Shown one piece after another: positions 6,849 to 11,121 of a DNA stretch of 11,121 nucleotides. Both the position numbers and the translations under genes were made by a program. How positions within the stretch are numbered: the first letter of the stretch is position 1; each line of letters opens with the position of its first letter. The notes under the pieces are model-generated. The model was not told the origin of the DNA. It did no database searches and saw nothing but the letters and a program-made list of their open reading frames with translations. The DNA comes from Crocinitomicaceae bacterium. Its GTDB lineage: Bacteria; Bacteroidota; Bacteroidia; Flavobacteriales_D; Crocinitomicaceae. The DNA is taken from NCBI GenBank assembly GCA_024643585.1, contig JAHEMP010000054.1, positions 1 to 11,121 on the forward strand, given 5' to 3'.

Positions 6849-7829
6849 ATGTCAATAAAGAATCGGATAAATGTATATTTCGCAGGCTCAAAAGCAGCTA
6901 CAAATGTGCTGTTTGGACTTCTTATGTTTGCATTAATTATCATTGTAAATTCGTGCAAATTCAACCCAAAAGAATGGCAGGAGCATCACAAAATTGTTGC
7001 CACGACAGGTATGATTGGAGATGCACTTGAGAATATTTTACCGGAAAACTATTCCGTTCATACCTTGATGGGGCAAGGTGTTGATCCGCATCAATACGAG
7101 GCAAAACCAAATGATATTGACGAATTGGCAAGAGCCGAAACCATAGTTTACAATGGATTGCATTTGGAAGGTAAAATGGTCGGACTTTTCGTCAAACTGA
7201 AACGGGAGAAAAAGGTGTTGGCCATTTCTGATGGATTAATAGAAAATAGACTGATAACTACGAACGGAATACAACACGATCCACATATTTGGCTAGATCC
7301 ATTTCTTTGGGCCTACGGAATAGAGGCTTTAGGACAAAAATTGGCGCATGAATACCCAGAGGATAAGGAAGAAATAATAATCAACACTTTGAATTACACA
7401 CGAAAAATTAGGGAACTTGGGGAATGGATGAGAGCAGAGATCAATCAAATTCCTATCCGCCAGCGTGTTTTGATTACCTCTCATGATGCCTTTCACTATT
7501 TCGGGAAATCCTTTGGGGTTAAAGTGGACGCGTTGCAAGGTATATCAACTGTTTCCGAACCAGGAATACGAACCGTTAGTAGCTTGATGACGATGATCAT
7601 AGACAAAAATATTCCTGCTGTTTTTATTGAAAGTAGCGTGGCTAAAAAATCTATTCAGGCTTTGAAAGAGGCCTGTGCAAGAAAGGGATATGCACTAAAA
7701 GAGGGAGGAATGCTCTTTTCTGATGCTATGGGTGATAAAAAGCAGCATGCGGAAACCTATATTAAAATGTTGCGCAGAAATACAGAAACATTGGTTAAAG
7801 GATTAACGAATAACAAGGAAAATGAATAG
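6849..7829 (+). CDS. metal ABC transporter substrate-binding lipoprotein (TroA/YtgA-like)
   Basis: A 326-residue cluster A-I solute-binding protein that captures a divalent metal (Mn, Zn or Fe) and passes it to the permeases encoded downstream. A lipoprotein signal runs to the lipobox IVNSC, with Cys36 as the lipidated residue. The metal ligands expected from TroA can be read as H81 (VDPHQYE), H146 (HIWLDP), H212 (TSHDAFHYF) and D292 (LFSDAMGD). The segments LQGISTVSE and FIESSV also follow TroA closely. I chose the ATG at 6849: the frame is open to a TTG at 6837, but that codon lies inside the -7 box. Its last eight bases overlap the next gene. The metal cannot be assigned from these residues alone. 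Confidence 0.9.
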   Translation: MSIKNRINVYFAGSKAATNVLFGLLMFALIIIVNSCKFNPKEWQEHHKIVATTGMIGDALENILPENYSVHTLMGQGVDPHQYEAKPNDIDELARAETIVYNGLHLEGKMVGLFVKLKREKKVLAISDGLIENRLITTNGIQHDPHIWLDPFLWAYGIEALGQKLAHEYPEDKEEIIINTLNYTRKIRELGEWMRAEINQIPIRQRVLITSHDAFHYFGKSFGVKVDALQGISTVSEPGIRTVSSLMTMIIDKNIPAVFIESSVAKKSIQALKEACARKGYALKEGGMLFSDAMGDKKQHAETYIKMLRRNTETLVKGLTNNKENE

Positions 7830-8607
7830 CATCGAAGTTCATAATTTAACCGTAGCTTACCAACAGTTGCCCGTTTTGTGGGATGTGGATTTTGAATTGC
7901 CCAAAGGGCAGATTATTGGTATAGTAGGGCCAAATGGTTCTGGAAAATCGACTTTGTTAAAAGCAATCATGGAACTCGTGCCTTTATCAAGTGGGTACGT
8001 GAAAATACTCGATAAATCACTAGATCAAATGCGCAAGCATGTGGCTTATGTTCCTCAGAGAGAGACAGTGGATTGGAATTTCCCGGCATCTGTTAGAGAT
8101 GTGGTAAAAATGGGAAGGTACCAGCCCGGACGACTTTTCAAAAGATTGACAGATTTGGACAATCAATTGGTGGATGAAGCGATTGAAAAAGTAAAACTAA
8201 CGCCATTCGCAAACAGACAAATAGGACAACTTTCAGGAGGTCAACAGCAAAGGGTATTTATAGCAAGAGCTTTGGCGCAAGGTGCGGATGTTTATTTAAT
8301 GGATGAGCCTTTTGTTGGTGTAGATGTTGCAACCGAAAAAGCAATTATGGATTTATTGCAAGCTATGCGGGATGAAGGAAAAACAATTGTTGTGGTTCAT
8401 CATGATTTACAAGCGGTTACGGCGAATTTTGATTATTTAGTTTTGCTAAATACACGATTGATTGCTCACGGTGCCATAGGTGACGTGTTGACTTCTGAAA
8501 ATTTACAAGCCACCTACGGAGGTCAATTGAATCTATTCGCTCAACTTCAGCAAATCATTCAAGAAAAAGACTTTCCAATTCGTGAAAAAGGATTTGAAGA
8601 CAAATAG
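7822..8607 (+). CDS. metal ABC transporter ATP-binding protein (TroB/YtgB-like)
   Basis: A 261-residue ABC ATPase that powers the metal permeases on the cytoplasmic face. All motifs are intact: Walker A GPNGSGKST (36-44), Q-loop VPQRETVDWNFP (77-88, Gln79), signature LSGGQQQR (137-144), Walker B VYLMDEP (157-163) and the switch His at 194 (VVHHDL). The phrase VDWNFPASVRDVVKMGRY is typical of the Mn/Zn/Fe chelate family. The ATG overlaps the upstream gene by eight bases with AAGGAAA just before it, and the next gene follows after three bases, so the four products are coupled in translation. Confidence 0.95.
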   Translation: MNSIEVHNLTVAYQQLPVLWDVDFELPKGQIIGIVGPNGSGKSTLLKAIMELVPLSSGYVKILDKSLDQMRKHVAYVPQRETVDWNFPASVRDVVKMGRYQPGRLFKRLTDLDNQLVDEAIEKVKLTPFANRQIGQLSGGQQQRVFIARALAQGADVYLMDEPFVGVDVATEKAIMDLLQAMRDEGKTIVVVHHDLQAVTANFDYLVLLNTRLIAHGAIGDVLTSENLQATYGGQLNLFAQLQQIIQEKDFPIREKGFEDK

Positions 8608-8610
8608 ACT

Positions 8611-9864
8611 ATGATTTCATCAACTTTACTTTTGGTGTTGTTTGGCTTAGCGGTAATTTCTTCCGTAGCAGGAGTAGTGGGCTGTTATGCTTTTTTACGC
8701 AAACGAACTTTAATTGGTGATGCTGTATCGCACGCCGTTCTGCCTGGTGTTGCTATTGGTTTTATGTTGAGTGGGACAAAAGACCCGATAGCTTTATTAC
8801 TTGGTGGTTTGTTTTTCGGTTATATCTCCATAATCAGTATTGATTTAATCCATCGCAAATCAAAATTAAGTGAAGATACCGCGATAGCAATTGTTACGAC
8901 AGTGTATTTTGCGCTGGGTTCGGTGCTTTTGTCAGTTGTTTCAAGCATGGAGAATGGACAACAAGCTGGATTAAAGAACTTTTTATTCGGTAAAGTAGCC
9001 ACTTTAACGGAACTAGACATTTGGGTTTTTAGCTTTGCCGCTATTGTGGTCCTGGTGGCCGTTGTCTTATTTTTTAAGCCTTTTTCATTGATTAGTTTCA
9101 ATAAAGATTTTGCAGCCGCTCAGGGATGGAAAACAAATAATTATGAGACCTTAATTTCTGTTTTGACGGTATTAGTCATCACAATCGGTTTGCAAGCTGT
9201 TGGAGTAGTGTTAATGTCTGCCCTTTTAATTGCACCAGCTGCAGCCGCTCGATATTGGACAAATTCTTTACCTAAGATGATGATTATTTCGGCTCTATTC
9301 GGAATTCTATCTGGCGTCGGCGGTGGATTGTTATCCTTGGTAGGTGAAGACATGCCAACAGGACCTTGGGTTGTTATGATATTGTTTTTCTTTACCATGT
9401 TAACCTTGCTTTTTGCTCCAAAAAAAGGCTATTTCGCCATACGCAGAAGAACACAATCAAATGAACGAAAAATCAACGAGGAAAATGTCCTTAAAATCCT
9501 CCATCAATTAGGTGAAATGGGAAAAGAGGAAGCTTCAATTGGAGAAATGTTGGACAAGCGAAGAATGGACACAACGGTTCTTTTAAAAACAATTAAAACC
9601 TTGAAAAAAGAAGGTTTCATCGAAGTGAAAGATTCAAAAAAAATTAGGTTAACCGAAAACGGAAAAATAGAGGCAATGCGAGTTGTGCGTCTTCATCGCT
9701 TGTGGGAATTGTATTTAACACAGCAGCTAAAGTTCAAAGAAGATCATATTCACGGCACAGCTGAAACGATTGAGCACTTAATTACCGACGAATTGGAAGA
9801 AGCATTATTGAAAGAATTGGATTATCCTGACATGGATCCACACGCTAAGAAAATACCGTATTAA
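8611..9864 (+). CDS. metal ABC permease fused to a DtxR/MntR-type regulator (YtgCR-like)
   Basis: A 417-residue fusion. Residues 1-270 form an ABC-3 family permease with several hydrophobic helices and the family motif GDAVSHAVLPG (36-46). A basic linker follows (271-291, including IRRR). Residues 286-417 form a DtxR-family regulator: a winged helix (about 306-345) and a dimerisation and metal-binding part with H362 (RLHRLWELYL), E385, E388 and H389 (AETIEHL), ending in YPDMDPHAKKIP. These four correspond to B. subtilis MntR H77, E99, E102 and H103. The SH3-like third domain of DtxR is absent. Plain permeases of the family are about 270-300 residues, so the extra 130 are a real fusion and not a misread stop. 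In Chlamydia, YtgCR has this layout and is cleaved to release YtgR. That the same happens here is inference. Confidence 0.93.
   Translation: MISSTLLLVLFGLAVISSVAGVVGCYAFLRKRTLIGDAVSHAVLPGVAIGFMLSGTKDPIALLLGGLFFGYISIISIDLIHRKSKLSEDTAIAIVTTVYFALGSVLLSVVSSMENGQQAGLKNFLFGKVATLTELDIWVFSFAAIVVLVAVVLFFKPFSLISFNKDFAAAQGWKTNNYETLISVLTVLVITIGLQAVGVVLMSALLIAPAAAARYWTNSLPKMMIISALFGILSGVGGGLLSLVGEDMPTGPWVVMILFFFTMLTLLFAPKKGYFAIRRRTQSNERKINEENVLKILHQLGEMGKEEASIGEMLDKRRMDTTVLLKTIKTLKKEGFIEVKDSKKIRLTENGKIEAMRVVRLHRLWELYLTQQLKFKEDHIHGTAETIEHLITDELEEALLKELDYPDMDPHAKKIPY
9466..9861 (+). other. C-terminal DtxR/MntR-like repressor domain of the permease fusion
   Basis: Residues 286-417 of the fusion. Aligned by eye with B. 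subtilis MntR, the helix-turn-helix and wing correspond (EASIGEMLDKRRMDTTVLL, then GFIEVKDSKKIRLTENG), and four C-terminal-domain ligands are kept. In the first helix MntR Asp8 aligns with Glu290 or Glu291, but MntR Glu11 aligns with Leu293, so one ligand of the usual binuclear site appears lost. Codons 267-302 contain no ATG, GTG or TTG, so a free regulator is not easily made by internal translation initiation. Confidence 0.8.
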
Positions 9865-9865
9865 A

Positions 9866-10747
9866 ATGTTGCATTTAAACGATATATTGAACATTCTGAC
9901 AGCCTTGCTTATCGCATGGTCTTGTTCCCTTCTTGGAGTATTTCTCGTATTGCGTAAAATGGTTATGGTTGGTGATGCCATATCTCATAGTGTGCTTCCT
10001 GGAATCGTAATAGCTTATCTAGTAGGTTCTCAAACACAAAGTAGTTTGGTTTTAATTGGTGCAGCAATTTTTGGTGTACTTACTACAATCATTATTGATT
10101 TCCTATATCGAAAATTAAAATTACAAGAAGATGCATCCATAGGATTGACGTTTACTTGGTTGTTTGCATTTGGGGTTCTTTTGATTTCTTTTTTCGCTCA
10201 AGGCAATGTCGATTTGGACCAAGAATGTGTGTTGTTTGGGGAATTGGGATTGGCTTTCCTTGACAAGATTATTATTGATGGACGTTTATATGGTACCAAA
10301 AGCATTGCTACTTTATTGCCAGCATTTTTACTAGTCTTAATGTTTGTTGTTCGAGGTTTTAAAGGATTTCAGTTGAATGCATTTCAAGCTGAATTTGCTC
10401 AAACAAAAGGTATAAAAACTGGGTTTTGGCATTTCGCTCTTATGGGGATGGTAAGTGTTGTAACCGTTTTGAGTTTTGAAAGTGTAGGTGCCATTTTAGT
10501 AGTCGGATTTCTAGTCGTTCCTCCAGCCACAGCTTATTTATTGGTAAATGATTTAAAACGCTTGCACATATTTTCCTTGTGCATTGCAACGTTAAATATA
10601 CTAATGGGCTATTTTTTAGCACTTAAATTAAATGTCTCCATAAGTCCAACAATAATAACCGTTTCTGGAGTTGTGTTTTTTCTAACATTCGTTTTTAAAA
10701 CCACAAAATTCCGCCTGTTTAATTCGCCCAGAATCCCCGTTAAATAA
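9866..10747 (+). CDS. metal ABC transporter permease (TroD/YtgD-like)
   Basis: A 293-residue ABC-3 family membrane protein with about eight hydrophobic segments, the second permease half of the importer. It carries GDAISHSVLPG at the same residue positions (36-46) as the first permease, and DLDQECVLFGELGLAF (116-131), an insertion typical of TroD/YtgD-type subunits. It has no regulator domain and ends in a short basic tail. It starts one base after the stop of the fusion gene. Two different permeases with one ATPase suggest a heterodimeric channel. Confidence 0.93.
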   Translation: MLHLNDILNILTALLIAWSCSLLGVFLVLRKMVMVGDAISHSVLPGIVIAYLVGSQTQSSLVLIGAAIFGVLTTIIIDFLYRKLKLQEDASIGLTFTWLFAFGVLLISFFAQGNVDLDQECVLFGELGLAFLDKIIIDGRLYGTKSIATLLPAFLLVLMFVVRGFKGFQLNAFQAEFAQTKGIKTGFWHFALMGMVSVVTVLSFESVGAILVVGFLVVPPATAYLLVNDLKRLHIFSLCIATLNILMGYFLALKLNVSISPTIITVSGVVFFLTFVFKTTKFRLFNSPRIPVK

Positions 10748-10798
10748 AGGAAAACTACAGTTAAAATATATTTTTAATTATTTAACAAATCCTTAAGG

Positions 10799-10827
10799 TT
10801 TGTATCGGACTAGAGACAGTATCTTTG
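10799..10827 (+). promoter_or_regulatory. orphan promoter downstream of the metal operon
   Basis: TTTG (10799-10802), 17 bp, then TATCTTTG (10820-10827), a full match to the Bacteroidota -33/-7 pattern with slightly short spacing. No coding frame follows before the terminator at 10870-10908. The palindrome CCTTAAGG (10791-10798) abuts its -33 element. Confidence 0.5.
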
Positions 10828-10829
10828 TG

Positions 10830-10908
10830 GCACAATTTCATAGTTGTAGTTAGGTTTTATAGTTTTAGCAAAAAAAAGAGGATAATCGACAGATTAATCC
10901 TCTTTTTT
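10830..10908 (+). ncRNA. candidate small RNA of about 75 nt
   Basis: This stretch runs from just after a TAnnTTTG promoter to the end of a strong hairpin with a T-run, with no start codon followed by a usable frame. That is the layout of a stand-alone small RNA. It matches no RNA family I recognise. It could instead be an untranslated leader with early termination, or simply the 3' end of the metal operon beside a chance promoter match. Confidence 0.3.
10870..10908. terminator. bidirectional hairpin terminator
   Basis: GAGGATAATC (10878-10887) pairs with GATTAATCCTC (10892-10902) with one bulged A. It is flanked by an A-run on the left and six T on the right, so it can work on both strands. 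It lies 122 bp after the last metal-operon gene and probably ends that transcript, any small RNA from the 10820 promoter, or both. Confidence 0.8.
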
Positions 10909-11035
10909 GTTTCTTAGATATTTCTTCTTCATTAAAAGCGACTCTGTTTAATTGGATGTTTTCAAAGTTAGTTTGTTGAATAGTTTATCGCCGAGTTACT
11001 GCTTTTTATAATTAACTTTAGAATAAACCGCGATT

Positions 11036-11121
11036 ATGAAAACACTTTTTTTATTGATTTTCACTTCTTTTCTTTTTGGAGATTTTTTTGCGCAATCTAT
11101 TCCTTATACATCAGTAGGAAG
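11036..11121 (+). CDS. exported protein, N-terminal fragment
   Basis: An ATG at 11036 opens a frame that runs off the right edge after 28 full codons. It begins MKTLFLLIFTSFLFGDFFAQ, a typical Bacteroidota Sec signal peptide with cleavage expected after FFAQ. The mature part visible (SIPYTSVG) is too short to name. A near-match -7 box, TAACTTTA (11013-11020), lies 15 bases upstream. Confidence 0.7.
   Translation, partial: MKTLFLLIFTSFLFGDFFAQSIPYTSVG

Noticed and set aside
8820..9398. Two minus-strand frames opposite the permease fusion
   Set aside because: They mirror a conserved permease coding region and have no recognisable motifs; they are antisense by-products.
9862..9868. Frameshift or missed stop creating the permease-regulator fusion artificially
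   Set aside because: The frame is continuous across the linker, both domains are intact, and the fusion layout is known from chlamydial YtgCR.
1..11121. CRISPR array, insertion sequence, tRNA or rRNA
   Set aside because: No regularly spaced repeats, transposase motifs, terminal repeats or RNA-gene signatures were seen by reading.

Overview
This window is low-GC DNA that reads as a chromosomal segment of a Bacteroidota bacterium, probably Flavobacteriales. The evidence is a secreted protein ending in a type IX secretion (T9SS, type A) sorting domain, a YwqK/MORN-type repeat protein, and several promoters with the Bacteroidota -7 box TAnnTTTG. A more exact placement cannot be read from the sequence. 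No mobile element, CRISPR array, rRNA or tRNA was seen.

Layout. At the left edge is the end of a MORN-like repeat protein (1-402, +), then a secreted protein of unknown function (445-1185, +). Converging on these is a tight minus-strand operon, pepT-holA-rsmE (4181 to 1227): tripartite peptidase T, DNA polymerase III delta subunit and the 16S rRNA m3U1498 methyltransferase. A good promoter lies upstream at 4201-4230. Next on the minus strand is a T9SS-exported kelch-like protein (6068-4449). Two bases after its stop is a 46-codon gene for a small one-helix membrane protein (4446-4306). Then comes ndk (6657-6238, -) with its own promoter and terminator.

Divergent from ndk is the most interesting unit, a four-gene metal-uptake operon (6849-10747, +). 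It encodes a TroA-type lipoprotein, an ABC ATPase, a permease fused at its C-terminus to a DtxR/MntR-type metalloregulator, and a second permease. Gene order and the fusion match the chlamydial ytgABCD locus, where YtgCR is cleaved to release the iron-dependent repressor YtgR. A palindrome, TTAGATTAGTCTAA, matching 12 of 14 bases of the DtxR operator core, lies just upstream of the -7 box. This suggests that a repressor domain carried on the transporter itself controls the operon. The -7 box ends only nine bases before the likely start codon, so the mRNA may be nearly leaderless.

After the operon, a 288-bp intergenic stretch holds a second TAnnTTTG promoter followed about 45 bp later by a strong hairpin terminator with no gene between, which could be a small RNA. 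The window ends in the first 28 codons of another exported protein (11036 on).
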